A stretch of DNA of 64,000 nucleotides from Geodermatophilaceae bacterium URHB0062 (lineage in GTDB: Bacteria; Actinomycetota; Actinomycetes; Mycobacteriales; Geodermatophilaceae), in assembly GCA_000620185.1 (NCBI GenBank), contig JHVO01000013.1, positions 1-64,000 of the forward strand, written 5' to 3'. Each line of letters starts with the position of its first letter. Position 1 is the stretch's first letter. A model generated the notes under the pieces. It did not search any database. It saw nothing but the letters and a program-made list of their open reading frames with translations, and was not told the DNA's origin. Both the position numbers and the translations under genes were made by a program. Below, in pieces: positions 8,082 to 17,680 of this stretch.

Positions 8082-8846
8082 GTGGAACGCCGCCGGTTCC
8101 TCCTCGCGCTCGCCGCCGGGCTCACCGGAGCGGCGGGACTGCGGGGTGCGCGCGACCTGGCGGCCGGTCCGCCGGTGGCTCCCCGTGCCTCCGTGCCCGC
8201 CCCGATCGCGACACCGGCAGCGGCACCCGCGGGCGTCGCCGGGGTGGTCCCGGTCGATCCACCGGTCGGCGTGGTCAGCGGGCTCCCGGGAACGCCGAGG
8301 GCGCTGGCGCTGACCGTCGACGACGGCACCAGCACCGAGGTCGTCGCGGCCTTCGCCGCCTTCGCGGCGGGCAGCGGTGTCCGGCTCACCCTCTTCCCGA
8401 ACGGCCGCTATCGGTCGTGGACCGACAACGCCGCCGCGCTCCGGCCGCTCGTGGAGTCCGGGCAGGTGGCGTGTGGCAACCACACCTGGTCGCATCCGGA
8501 CCTCACCACCCTCGGCGATGCCGCCGTGGCCGAGGAACTGCGGCGCAACCGCGACTTCCTGCGCACAACCCTCGGCGTCCTCGACACTCCCTTCTACCGG
8601 CCCCCGTACGGGGCGCACGACGAGCGGGTGGACCGGATCGCCGCCGACCTCGGGCACCCGACCGTGGCCCTCTGGAACGGCACGCTCGGCGACTCCCGGG
8701 TGCTCAGCGCAGCCCAGCTCCTGGCGGCCGCACGCCAGTGGTTCACCGATCAGCGGATCGTGGTGGGCCACGCCAACCACCCGACGGTCACCACGGTGTA
8801 CGGCGACCTCCTGGCTCTTCTCGCCGACGCGGGCTGCGGACCGTGA
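8082..8846 (+). CDS. polysaccharide deacetylase (NodB/CE4), exported
   Basis: A 254-residue metal-dependent deacetylase acting outside the membrane. The N-terminus MERRRFLLALAAG is a twin-arginine-like signal, then an Ala/Pro-rich spacer to about residue 65. NodB motifs follow in order: TVDDG (catalytic and metal Asp80/Asp81), HTWSH (His134 and His138, metal) and RPPYG (from Arg173). Likely substrates are N-acetylated peptidoglycan or another extracellular glycan. GTG is the start; it gives the Arg-rich signal directly. It is transcribed away from the secreted protease, and together they suggest envelope remodelling (inference). Confidence 0.9.
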   Translation: MERRRFLLALAAGLTGAAGLRGARDLAAGPPVAPRASVPAPIATPAAAPAGVAGVVPVDPPVGVVSGLPGTPRALALTVDDGTSTEVVAAFAAFAAGSGVRLTLFPNGRYRSWTDNAAALRPLVESGQVACGNHTWSHPDLTTLGDAAVAEELRRNRDFLRTTLGVLDTPFYRPPYGAHDERVDRIAADLGHPTVALWNGTLGDSRVLSAAQLLAAARQWFTDQRIVVGHANHPTVTTVYGDLLALLADAGCGP

Positions 8847-8859
8847 CCCTCGCCGACGT

Positions 8860-8901
8860 GTGGGCCACCCCCGCGCAGCGGCTCCGCGGCCGGGTGGCCA
8901 C
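8860..8901 (+). terminator. possible hairpin after deacetylase gene
   Basis: GTGGGCCACCC (8860-8870) can pair with GGGTGGCCAC (8892-8901), leaving one bulged base and a GC-rich loop of 21 nt. It lies 13 nt after the deacetylase stop codon. There is no T-tract, so this is a tentative call. Confidence 0.35.
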
Positions 8902-8997
8902 GGCGTCCCTGCCGCGCTGACCCGGGCTCCCGCCGCCGAACTGCGCCCCGGCCCGAATTCGGAGAGGCTGAGAGCCAAGCTTCGGACTGGAGGGTGC

Positions 8998-9780
8998 ATG
9001 GACCACAGCACGACCGAACTCAAGGGGCGGGTCGCCCTGGTCACCGGCGCGGCCAGCGGGCTGGGTCGTGCCACGGCGGTGGCGCTGGCCGAGGCCGGAG
9101 CGCACGTGGCGCTCGCCGACATCAACGCCGCGGGCAGCGAGGAGACGCGGACGCTGGTGACCGGAGCAGGCGGTTCGGCCGATGTCCTGTCCCTGGACGT
9201 GACCGACGACGACAGCCGGCAGCGCACCGTCGCCGCGCTGTTCGACCGGCACGGGGACGCCTTCGACATCCTCGTCAACGTGGCCGGTATCGACCGCCCG
9301 GGCTACATCACCGACATCGACCTGGCCGACTACCGCCGGGTGCAGGCGGTGAACTGCGAGGGGCCGATCTTCCTCACCAGCGAGTTCATGAAGCGGGTGC
9401 AGCACCTGCCCGAGGGGCGCACCGCCGACGTCGTCCACATCGTGTCGTTGTCGGCACTGACCTCGGGCAGCGGCGCCATCGCCTACAACGGGTCCAAGGC
9501 CGGCTTCCTCAACGCGACCCGGTGCATCCAGCGGGAGCTGCGCGAGAAGGCGGTCCGCCAGCCCGACGGCAGCGAGCGGCCGTTCCCGTGCCGCGTGCAG
9601 GCCCTCATCCCGGCGGCCATGGATACGCCGATGATGGAGCAGTGGGGCATTCCCTCGCACCTGATGATGCCGCCGTCCGCCGTTGCGGAGATGGTGCGCA
9701 CCCTGCTGCTCCTGCACCCCTCGGCCTTCGTCCCGGAGATGCAGATCGTGCCCCGGCTCGAGCCGAACTTCCCCCGCTGA
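8998..9780 (+). CDS. SDR family NAD(P)-dependent oxidoreductase
   Basis: A 260-residue classical short-chain dehydrogenase. The cofactor motif TGAASGLG is at 16-23, ADIN follows strand 2 (so NAD is likely), NVAG marks strand 4, and the catalytic set is Ser in SLSALTSGSG plus YNGSK (Tyr and Lys). The substrate is not predictable. The ATG at 8998 has a good ribosome site (GGAGG, 5 nt spacing). A small acidic protein gene follows after 22 nt. The C-terminal part after SK contains a longer insert (RQPDGSERPF) than usual. Confidence 0.9.
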   Translation: MDHSTTELKGRVALVTGAASGLGRATAVALAEAGAHVALADINAAGSEETRTLVTGAGGSADVLSLDVTDDDSRQRTVAALFDRHGDAFDILVNVAGIDRPGYITDIDLADYRRVQAVNCEGPIFLTSEFMKRVQHLPEGRTADVVHIVSLSALTSGSGAIAYNGSKAGFLNATRCIQRELREKAVRQPDGSERPFPCRVQALIPAAMDTPMMEQWGIPSHLMMPPSAVAEMVRTLLLLHPSAFVPEMQIVPRLEPNFPR

Positions 9781-9802
9781 GCGACCTGACTAGGAGACGG
9801 GC

Positions 9803-10099
9803 ATGAGCATGGCCGGACGGGACGGCACGGACCCCGACAGCATCCTTTCCGACACCCTCGCCGACAGCGGGATGGCCTCCGGGACCGATGCCGGCGAACC
9901 GGGTGGTCACCTCGGACCGGGCGACCTCGATCCCGACGAGGAGCGTCTGCTGGCAGCGCTCGAGCGCGACGCGGGCAGCCTCCCGCCGGCCGATCCCGAG
10001 CTGGTGCGCGCCGCGGAGGACGAGCGCCCGCTCCCGGCCCGGGGCGGCGTCCCCGACGACGGGCTCACCCCTCGCTTCGTCGCCCCGGAGTCGGACTAG
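9803..10099 (+). CDS. small acidic hypothetical protein
   Basis: This 98-residue protein is rich in Asp, Glu, Gly and Pro, and no family was recognised. It has no membrane segment or Cys and is probably largely disordered, with one short helix-like stretch (DEERLLAALERDAG). The ATG has a fair ribosome site (TAGGAGAC). It lies 22 nt after the SDR gene and is probably co-transcribed. Its TAG at 10097-10099 overlaps the TAG of the convergent heme oxygenase gene within the tetramer CTAG. Confidence 0.6.
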   Translation: MSMAGRDGTDPDSILSDTLADSGMASGTDAGEPGGHLGPGDLDPDEERLLAALERDAGSLPPADPELVRAAEDERPLPARGGVPDDGLTPRFVAPESD

Positions 10100-10710
10100 C
10101 GGCTCGCCGCCGTCCGGGCCAGCGGCCGGCACCAGGCCGCCAGGGCCTGGAAGGTGCCGCGGGCGGCGGTCACGACGGCAGCCGGCTCGACGCCGTCGGC
10201 GACGTGCGCCCGGACGGCCTGTCGGAAGCCGTGCCACATCGTCCCCGTCTCGGCCCCGTAGGGGGAGAAGGCGCGCAGGCGGGTGTCGGCCAGGTCGGGC
10301 AGCGTCGCGAGGTGCCGGTCGATGAACCGGCCACCCATCGTCGAGCCCTCGAGCACGTACATCCGGCCCAGGGCCGCCCCGGTGCCGGGCAGCGCCGCAA
10401 GCTCGGGTACCGGCCGCGGCGGCGCGGCGCCGAGCACCCCGAGGTCGGCCGCGAAGAGCGCGGCACGACGACGGCGTGGCCAGGTGACCGCCGCGGCGTC
10501 GGCGGCGTGCTCGGCCGCCCAGGCGTCGAGTCCCGCCTCCGCCGCCCGCCAGAACCCGTGCAGGCGGCCGAGGACCTCGACCAGCCGGAGCCGGTCCAGC
10601 CCGGGGTCCAGCAGGTCGAGGCTGCGTTCCACGGCCTCGTGCTCGGCCGCCGTCCCCGTGCGGAGCAGGCGGAGGACGTCGGTGTCGGTCCGTTCTCCCT
10701 CCGCAGCCAT
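10096..10710 (-). CDS. biliverdin-producing heme oxygenase (bacterial HemO/BphO-like)
   Basis: A 204-residue all-helical protein of the heme oxygenase fold. TAAEHEAVE places the proximal heme His at residue 24, and YVLEGSTMGGRFI (about 117-129) is the distal-helix signature with the flexible Gly pair. It should open heme to biliverdin, CO and iron. No bacteriophytochrome gene lies beside it, so heme-iron recovery or a remote phytochrome are both possible uses. It follows the pucR gene on the same strand after 36 nt, with a hairpin between them, and ends in a 4-nt CTAG overlap with the convergent small acidic protein gene. Confidence 0.82.
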   Translation of the reverse strand: MAAEGERTDTDVLRLLRTGTAAEHEAVERSLDLLDPGLDRLRLVEVLGRLHGFWRAAEAGLDAWAAEHAADAAAVTWPRRRRAALFAADLGVLGAAPPRPVPELAALPGTGAALGRMYVLEGSTMGGRFIDRHLATLPDLADTRLRAFSPYGAETGTMWHGFRQAVRAHVADGVEPAAVVTAARGTFQALAAWCRPLARTAASR

Positions 10711-10729
10711 CCCGGCGAGCCTAGGTGAC

Positions 10730-10754
10730 GGCGATGGTCCGGCCGGTCATCGCC
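10730..10754 (-). terminator. possible hairpin at the 3' end of pucR gene
   Basis: GGCGATG (10730-10736) and CATCGCC (10748-10754) pair around a self-complementary CCGGCCGG core. It includes the pucR stop codon and lies just upstream of the heme oxygenase start. It may terminate or attenuate read-through. There is no T-tract. Confidence 0.35.
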
Positions 10755-11889
10755 CGCGGCTCAGCCGGGCGGCCTTGAGCCCGGTGTGCAGCAGGAGGCG
10801 GTGCTCGCCGTCGGACAGGTCGAGGCCGGTCAGCGCGGCGATCCGGGACAGCCGGTAGTACAGCGTCTGCCGGTGGATCGACAGGGTGGTCGCGGCACGG
10901 GAGGCGCTGCCGGCGCAGTCGAGGAAGACCTCCGCCGTCCCGGCCAGCACGGGGTCCGCCAGCAGCGGCAGGACGACGGGATCGGGCGCGCTCAGCTCGG
11001 TGATCTGCCGCCAGGCGCCCAGCTCGGCCCAGTGCGCCACGGGGGAGAAGCGCCGAACGGCGGCGGCCACGCGCGCGGCGGCCCGGGCCTCGGCCCACTG
11101 GCGGGGCAGTTCCTCGACGCCGCGGCGGACCTGGGAGACCCCGGCCGCGCTGGCCGTCGGCAGGGTGGCGAGCGAGGCGGCGGCCAGGGCTCCGGCGGGC
11201 CGCAGGTCGCCCGGGCCGAGCAGCGGCACGAGCACCGCGACCGTCCGCGCGCCGTCGCGCTCGTCGTCGTCCAGCACCGTGGCGACGGCTCCCGCTGCGG
11301 GGAGCCGCCAGCTGGCCGGCAGGCCGGGCCCGCCCGGGATCAGCGCCACCAGCGCCTGGGCGCCGTCGCCGCCCAGGGCCGCGGCCAGTTGGCGGGCCGC
11401 GGGCGCGCGGGCGGCGGGGCTCCCGGTGAGGACGGCGGCCAGCGGCCGGCCGAGGTCGTCGTCGGCCGCGGCGCGCTCGGCGAGCAGCCGGCCGGCCTCG
11501 GCGGCGAGCTCCACGGCGGAGCGCAGGGCCGGATCGTCCGCGTCGTCCGGATCGATGCGGCCGCCGTCGAGCAGCCACAGGTAGCCGCGGGTGCGGCCGG
11601 CGTGCCGCACGGGGATGACCAGGCGGGTGAGGATCCCGGCCGCCGGGTCCGCCGGTGTGCGTAACGGCCCCTCGGCCGAGGCGATGCCGAACTCCTCGAA
11701 CCACAGGCGTGTCGCCTCCGGTGACCCGCGGGTGAGGATCGACCGCGTGCGGACGGCGTCCATCGCGCCCGTGCGGCTCTCGTCGTGCGCGCAGAAGGCG
11801 AGCAGGGTGAAGTCGGCGTCCTCCAGCGTCGCCGGTGCGCCGAGGAGCCGGGACACCTCGTCCACCAGGTCCTGCAGGTCGTCGCGCAT
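10747..11889 (-). CDS. PucR-family regulator of proline catabolism
   Basis: A 380-residue regulator with a variable N-terminal sensing region (about 1-300) and a C-terminal PucR-type helix-turn-helix (about 325-375, containing SIHRQTLYYRLSRI). It is divergent from proline dehydrogenase and P5C dehydrogenase genes. In actinobacteria that arrangement is typical of proline-responsive PucR activators, so proline-dependent activation of the two enzymes is the likely role. The ATG gives MRDDLQDLVDEV and follows a G-rich ribosome site (GAAGGGGGGGA); an open frame continues upstream but crosses the promoter region. A palindrome sits 15 nt upstream of the start. Confidence 0.85.
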   Translation of the reverse strand: MRDDLQDLVDEVSRLLGAPATLEDADFTLLAFCAHDESRTGAMDAVRTRSILTRGSPEATRLWFEEFGIASAEGPLRTPADPAAGILTRLVIPVRHAGRTRGYLWLLDGGRIDPDDADDPALRSAVELAAEAGRLLAERAAADDDLGRPLAAVLTGSPAARAPAARQLAAALGGDGAQALVALIPGGPGLPASWRLPAAGAVATVLDDDERDGARTVAVLVPLLGPGDLRPAGALAAASLATLPTASAAGVSQVRRGVEELPRQWAEARAAARVAAAVRRFSPVAHWAELGAWRQITELSAPDPVVLPLLADPVLAGTAEVFLDCAGSASRAATTLSIHRQTLYYRLSRIAALTGLDLSDGEHRLLLHTGLKAARLSRGR

Positions 11890-11904
11890 CGCCGTCCCCC
11901 CTTC

Positions 11905-11930
11905 CCGGCAGTTATGGCCAAAAGTGCCGG
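11905..11930. promoter_or_regulatory. imperfect palindrome between pucR and proline genes
   Basis: CCGGCAGTTATGG (11905-11917) faces CCAAAAGTGCCGG (11918-11930); 11 of 13 positions pair. Just beyond lies TTGTCGTACAA (11932-11942), a TTGT-N3-ACAA element. Either could be the PucR operator. The 26-bp palindrome resembles the one at 60837-60864, so it may instead be a dispersed repeat. Confidence 0.45.
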
Positions 11931-12046
11931 ATTGTCGTACAAGTGTATGAGAGCACGCCCGCCGGTTCTGGACATCTGTCTCTCGTCCCAGGGGGTGGGA
12001 GTGCCTAGCGTCGGAGGTCACACCCCGAACTCGCCCCGGAGGTCCC

Positions 12047-12979
12047 GTGTTCACCTCGAAGGCTCTCCTGGCCGCCTCACGCCGTCCCGGTCTGCGCCGG
12101 TTCGTGACCGGCAACCCGGCGACGCGGCACGTGGTCGACCGGTTCGTGGCCGGCGAGACGCTGGCCGACGCCCTCGCCGCCGTGCGCGCCCTGCACGCCG
12201 ACGGCATCGACGTCACGCTCGACCACCTCGGCGAGGACATCACCGACCGCGCCGAGGCCGAGCGCACCCGCGACGCCTACCTCACCCTGCTCCAGGGGCT
12301 GGCGCCGCTCGGGCTCGGGCGCGGCGCCGAGGTGTCGGTGAAGCTGTCCGCGTTCGGACAGGCGCTGCCCGAGGGCGGCACGGATCTGGCGCTGGAGCTT
12401 GTGCGCCCCGTGGTCGAGGCCGCCTCGGCGATCGGCACCACGCTCACCCTCGACATGGAGGACCACCGCACGGTCGACTCGACGCTCGCGGTGCTCGCCG
12501 ACCTGCGCAAGGAGCACCCGGACACCGGCGCCGTCCTGCAGGCGGCCCTCTTCCGCACCGAGGACGACGCCAAGGCCCTGGCCGTGACCGGATCGCGCGT
12601 CCGCCTGGTGAAGGGCGCCTACGACGAGCCGCCCACCGTCGCCCACCAGAAGAAGAAGGACGTCGACGCCGCCTACGCGCGCTGCCTCGAGATCCTCATG
12701 GCGGGCCCGGGGTACCCGATGGTGGGCTCGCACGACCCCGAGCTGATCCGCCTGGCCCACGAACTGGCCGCCCAGAACTCCCGCGCCGCCGACTCGTGGG
12801 AGGTGCAGATGCTCTACGGCATCCGGCCCGACGAGCAGCGCCGCCTGGCCGCCGCCGGCACCCGGGTGCGTGCGTACGTGCCCTACGGCATCGACTGGTA
12901 CGCCTACTTCATGCGCCGGCTGGCCGAGCGGCCGGCCAACGTCCGCTTCTTCCTGCGCTCGCTCGTCACCAAGTCCTGA
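12047..12979 (+). CDS. putB: proline dehydrogenase (monofunctional)
   Basis: A 310-residue FAD-dependent (beta-alpha)8 enzyme that oxidises L-proline to pyrroline-5-carboxylate, the short PutB type found in Gram-positives. Recognisable parts are VSVKLSAFGQ, TLDMEDHRTVDST, RLVKGAYDEP (active-site Lys/Arg/Glu region), VGSHDPELI, and the C-terminal VPYGIDWYAYFMRRLAERPAN that binds the substrate carboxylate through the RRLAERP arginines. GTG is the start, 4 nt after GGAGG. The next gene, 37 nt on, completes the pathway to glutamate. Confidence 0.95.
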   Translation: MFTSKALLAASRRPGLRRFVTGNPATRHVVDRFVAGETLADALAAVRALHADGIDVTLDHLGEDITDRAEAERTRDAYLTLLQGLAPLGLGRGAEVSVKLSAFGQALPEGGTDLALELVRPVVEAASAIGTTLTLDMEDHRTVDSTLAVLADLRKEHPDTGAVLQAALFRTEDDAKALAVTGSRVRLVKGAYDEPPTVAHQKKKDVDAAYARCLEILMAGPGYPMVGSHDPELIRLAHELAAQNSRAADSWEVQMLYGIRPDEQRRLAAAGTRVRAYVPYGIDWYAYFMRRLAERPANVRFFLRSLVTKS

Positions 12980-13016
12980 GTGCCGAGTCCTGCACCACGT
13001 CCTGAGAGGTTCTGAC

Positions 13017-14642
<1,626 letters not shown>

Positions 14643-14655
14643 GGCTGCTCTGCTC

Positions 14656-14721
14656 CCCGCGATCATGGAGCCGTGACCACCGGATTCGGCCGGACAGTGG
14701 TCAGGGCTCCATGATCGCGGG
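14656..14721. repeat. 66-bp inverted repeat element, copy 1 (convergent junction)
   Basis: The 25-nt left arm (14656-14680, beginning CCCGCGATCATGGAGCC) and right arm (14697-14721) pair with a single mismatch around a 16-nt loop containing ATTCGGC. It separates pruA (+) from the DUF488 gene (-) and supplies the DUF488 stop codon and last codons (IMEP). A related element is at 58440-58499, also between convergent genes. A bidirectional terminator role is likely; a dispersed repeat origin is suggested by the second copy. Confidence 0.75.
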
Positions 14722-15234
14722 CCAGTGGACGGCGCCGTCGACCACCACCGCGCCCTCGGACGGGCGGTGCGGCGTCAGTCGGCCGTCGGGCATCAGGTGC
14801 GTGACCGGCACGTCCCGCCCGAGGACGGCGACGTCGGCGATCAGCCGCCGGTGGCACCGCCACCAGACGCTCTCGCTGCACAGGACGGCGACGGTGCGCG
14901 CAGCCGCCTCGGCCAGCACCTCGTCCAGCGCCGCGCCGAACTCCGGCATGCGCGTGTGGGCGGCGTAGGCGGCGAACTGCGCCACGGTCCACCAGGCGTC
15001 GGCGACGGGTTCGCCCTGCGGCAGGCGGCGCCGCCCGCCGAGCCGCTCCTCCCACCGGTAGTCGATGCCCGCCCCGGGCAGCCACTCCGCCATCGCCTCG
15101 CGTCGGACGTCGGGGTTGGCCCGGCTGCCCGGGAACCGGCGGACGTCGACGATCGCCTTCACCCCGGCGCCGGTGAGACGGGCGCCGAGCCGGACGCGGT
15201 CCTCGGGCCCGTGACCGACGGTGAACAACGGCAT
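14701..15234 (-). CDS. DUF488 domain protein
   Basis: A 177-residue protein of the DUF488 family. Hallmarks are FTVGHG at the N-terminus, VDVRRFPGSR, the long YRWEERLGG segment, and LCSESVWWRCHRRLIA, the Cys/Trp/Arg-rich motif that defines the family. The biochemical role is unknown; the conserved Cys and His suggest metal binding or catalysis. The last four codons and stop come from the palindromic repeat shared with the pruA side. It is transcribed away from the MFS gene at 15273, 38 nt off. Confidence 0.88.
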   Translation of the reverse strand: MPLFTVGHGPEDRVRLGARLTGAGVKAIVDVRRFPGSRANPDVRREAMAEWLPGAGIDYRWEERLGGRRRLPQGEPVADAWWTVAQFAAYAAHTRMPEFGAALDEVLAEAAARTVAVLCSESVWWRCHRRLIADVAVLGRDVPVTHLMPDGRLTPHRPSEGAVVVDGAVHWPAIMEP

Positions 15235-15272
15235 CCCGCATGCCTACCCCGGCAGTCCGTTAGCGTCGCGGG

Positions 15273-16442
15273 ATGGGCACGGCGGCGCAGGAGGGCACGG
15301 CGTCGCTGTGGCGGTCCCGGGGGATGCGGGCGCTGGTCGGCGTCACCGTGCTGGGGTTCGCCAGCTACTGCCTGACGCTGGCCTCGCTGCCGGTCTACGC
15401 CGTCCGCGGGGGAGCCGCCGAGAGCACCGCGGGGATCGTCACCGCGGTCTTCCTCGCCGTCACCATCACGGTCCAGGCCGCCATCCCCGCGCTGACCGGC
15501 CGGTTCGGCGACGGGCCCGTGCTGGTGGCCGGCCTGCTCGCCATGGGCCTGCCCGCGCCGCTGTACGTGGTGGACGACGGCATCCCCTGGCTGTCGGCGA
15601 TCGCCGTGGTGCGGGGCGCGGGCTTCGCCGTCCTCACCGTGCTGGGCGCGACTCTCGCGGCACGCGTCGCGCCGCCCGAGCGACGCGGCGAGTCGATCGG
15701 CATCTACGGGCTGGCGATCGCCGTGCCGAACCTGGTCGCCGTCCCCGCCGGGGTGGCGCTGGTGCTCGACGGGCACGTCGGCTGGGTGTCGTGGCTGGCG
15801 GCGTCGCCGGTGCTGGGGATCGGTCTCGTGCCGGCGCTCCTGCGGTCGGTGGCGCCGAAGCCCTCGCCGACCGGCGGCCGCCCCGGCCGGGCCGCCGTGG
15901 AGGCGGCGCTGCTGCCGTCGGTGGTCCTGTTCGTGGTCACCCTCGCCGGCGGTGGCCTGGTCACGTTCCTGCCGATCGAGCGGCCGGACGGCGCCCTCGC
16001 GACCGGAGCGCTGCTTCTCTTCGGGGTGACCGGGGCGGTGTCCCGGTGGCGCGCGGGGCTGCTGGCCGACCGGCTCGACAGCCGGCTGCTGATGCCGGCG
16101 TCGCTCGTGCTGGCCGCGCTCGGGCTGGCGTCCTGCGCGGCGGGGCTCGCGGCCGGGGATCCGTGGGTGCTCGTCGGCGCGGCCGTGTTCGGCATCGGCT
16201 TCGGCGCCGCCCAGAACCTCACCCTGCTGGCCGCCTTCGCCCGGGCGGGGGAGGGCGGGACGACGGCGGCAAGCGCCATGTGGAACGCGGCGTTCGACGG
16301 CGGCACGGCCGCGGGTGCCCTCCTGGTGGGCGTCGTCGCCGCGGGAATCGGGCTGGACCTGACCTACGTCGTCGTGGCGGTCCTGCTGGCCGCCGCGGTG
16401 CCGTTGGCCTCGGCCGCCAGCCGGGTGGCCGTCCGTTCCTGA
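15273..16442 (+). CDS. MFS transporter
   Basis: A 389-residue, 12-helix major facilitator. The central loop (PPERRGESIGIYG) has the RG-rich pattern of drug/metabolite exporters, and a second motif-A-like loop is GLLADRLDSR. The loop at motif A in the first half is atypical (TGRFGDG). The substrate is unknown. ATG 15273 gives a short cytosolic N-terminus before helix 1. Its 3' end overlaps the convergent small gene at 16364-16792 by 79 bp if that gene is real. Confidence 0.85.
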   Translation: MGTAAQEGTASLWRSRGMRALVGVTVLGFASYCLTLASLPVYAVRGGAAESTAGIVTAVFLAVTITVQAAIPALTGRFGDGPVLVAGLLAMGLPAPLYVVDDGIPWLSAIAVVRGAGFAVLTVLGATLAARVAPPERRGESIGIYGLAIAVPNLVAVPAGVALVLDGHVGWVSWLAASPVLGIGLVPALLRSVAPKPSPTGGRPGRAAVEAALLPSVVLFVVTLAGGGLVTFLPIERPDGALATGALLLFGVTGAVSRWRAGLLADRLDSRLLMPASLVLAALGLASCAAGLAAGDPWVLVGAAVFGIGFGAAQNLTLLAAFARAGEGGTTAASAMWNAAFDGGTAAGALLVGVVAAGIGLDLTYVVVAVLLAAAVPLASAASRVAVRS

Positions 16443-16792
16443 TCTCCCGCGGCGACCCGGTCGGCGACCGCCTGCTGCGCCCGGATCAGCAGGATCTCCT
16501 GGGCGGCCCGCCGCAGCCAGACGCGCAGCCCCTCGGGGTTCGTGGCATTCGCGTTGCGCAGCAGGCCGAGCCGCTCCTGTCGGGTGTTGGCCTGGGCGCG
16601 CTGGGCCGGGGGCAGGCTCCGGGCCTCGGCGCGGGCGACGGAGGTGAGGCCCGCACCGGTGAAGACGAGGTCGCGCACCTCGCTCACCCCGGCGAGCAAC
16701 CGGTCGACGCCTGTCGTGTCGTCGTCGGCCAGCAGGGTCACCAGCAGGTCGGCGCGGCGGCGGCCCTCGGCGGCCGGGTCTGGGGGAGTCAC
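16364..16792 (-). CDS. hypothetical helical protein upstream-overlapped by MFS 3' end
   Basis: A 142-residue, mostly helical, Arg/Ala/Glu-rich protein with no recognised family. The interval between the MFS stop (16442) and the ABC permease (16847) has no other plausible frame, and the segment TPPDPAAEGRRRADLLVTLLADDDTTGVDRLLAG reads like a soluble helical bundle. It starts with GTG and lacks a strong ribosome site. The C-terminal 26 residues are read antisense to the MFS gene and are low-complexity (TAAASRTATTT), so the end may be poorly conserved. It lies 54 nt downstream of the ABC permease on the same strand. Confidence 0.5.
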   Translation of the reverse strand: MTPPDPAAEGRRRADLLVTLLADDDTTGVDRLLAGVSEVRDLVFTGAGLTSVARAEARSLPPAQRAQANTRQERLGLLRNANATNPEGLRVWLRRAAQEILLIRAQQAVADRVAAGDQERTATRLAAEANGTAAASRTATTT

Positions 16793-16846
16793 CGCACCAC
16801 TGTGCCCCGGCCGCTCGGGCCGGGGGACAGCAGGGGCGGAACGGGG

Positions 16847-17680
16847 TCAGGCGTCCCGGCGCCGGAACACCAGGTAGGCCACCAGCAGGACGGCCGCGAC
16901 CTCGCCGGAGAAGACGGCGAAGCCGACCCACGGCTCGAGCAGATCCGGGTTGAACGAGACGGGGGTGGCCACCCCCGAGCCGGCGTTGCCCGGCATCAGC
17001 TTGCCGATCCACTCTCCCCAGGCGCCGGGCAGCAGGAAGACCATGGTGCCGACGACGAAGACCAGCGCCAGGACGATCGAGAGAGCCGCCGCGGTGTGGC
17101 GCACCAGCACCCCCACGCCGAGCGCGAACAGGCCGAGCACCGCCAGGTAGAGCCCGCTGCCGACCATCGACCGCAGCACGCCGTCGTCGGTCAGGGCGAC
17201 GCCGACGCCGTGGTCGTCGAGAAACCAGTTGCCGCCCAGGTAGCCGGCGAAGGCGGTGACGGTGCCGGCGACGAACAGGGTGCTGCTGAGCACCAGGGCC
17301 TTGGCGGCCAGCACGGTGCCCCGGCGCGGCGTCGCGGCCAGGGTCGCGCGGATCATGCCGGTGCCGTACTCGCTGGTCGCGATCAGTGCCCCCAGGACGA
17401 CGGCGGTGATCTGGGCGAACATCATCCCCCAGGTGACGAACGAGGCGGGGGACTCGTCGGCCTTCCCGCTGGCCAGCCACTCGGCGCTGGTCGCGCACAC
17501 GAGGACGGTCAGCCCGGCGCCGAGCACGAACAGCATCACTGTGGACCACGTCGTCGAGCGCACCGACCAGAACTTGATCCATTCGGCCCGCACGGCGTCC
17601 GGGAACCCCTGCCTGCGGACGCCCGGGACGTTGCGGTTCGGGTCGAGGGTGACCGTCCGGGAGGTCGTGGTCACGGTCAT
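16847..17680 (-). CDS. ABC-2 type transporter permease
   Basis: A 277-residue permease with six membrane helices. After a soluble N-terminus (RAEWIKFWSVRSTTW) the first helix is TVMLFVLGAGLTVLVC, then a segment with ATSEYGTGMIRATLAATPRR, a pattern common in ABC-2 permeases that partner CcmA-type ATPases. It ends RRRDA in the cytosol. It overlaps the ATPase gene by 4 nt (ATGA), so the two are translationally coupled and form one exporter. The substrate is unknown; drugs or lipids are the usual cargo. Confidence 0.9.
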   Translation of the reverse strand: MTVTTTSRTVTLDPNRNVPGVRRQGFPDAVRAEWIKFWSVRSTTWSTVMLFVLGAGLTVLVCATSAEWLASGKADESPASFVTWGMMFAQITAVVLGALIATSEYGTGMIRATLAATPRRGTVLAAKALVLSSTLFVAGTVTAFAGYLGGNWFLDDHGVGVALTDDGVLRSMVGSGLYLAVLGLFALGVGVLVRHTAAALSIVLALVFVVGTMVFLLPGAWGEWIGKLMPGNAGSGVATPVSFNPDLLEPWVGFAVFSGEVAAVLLVAYLVFRRRDA

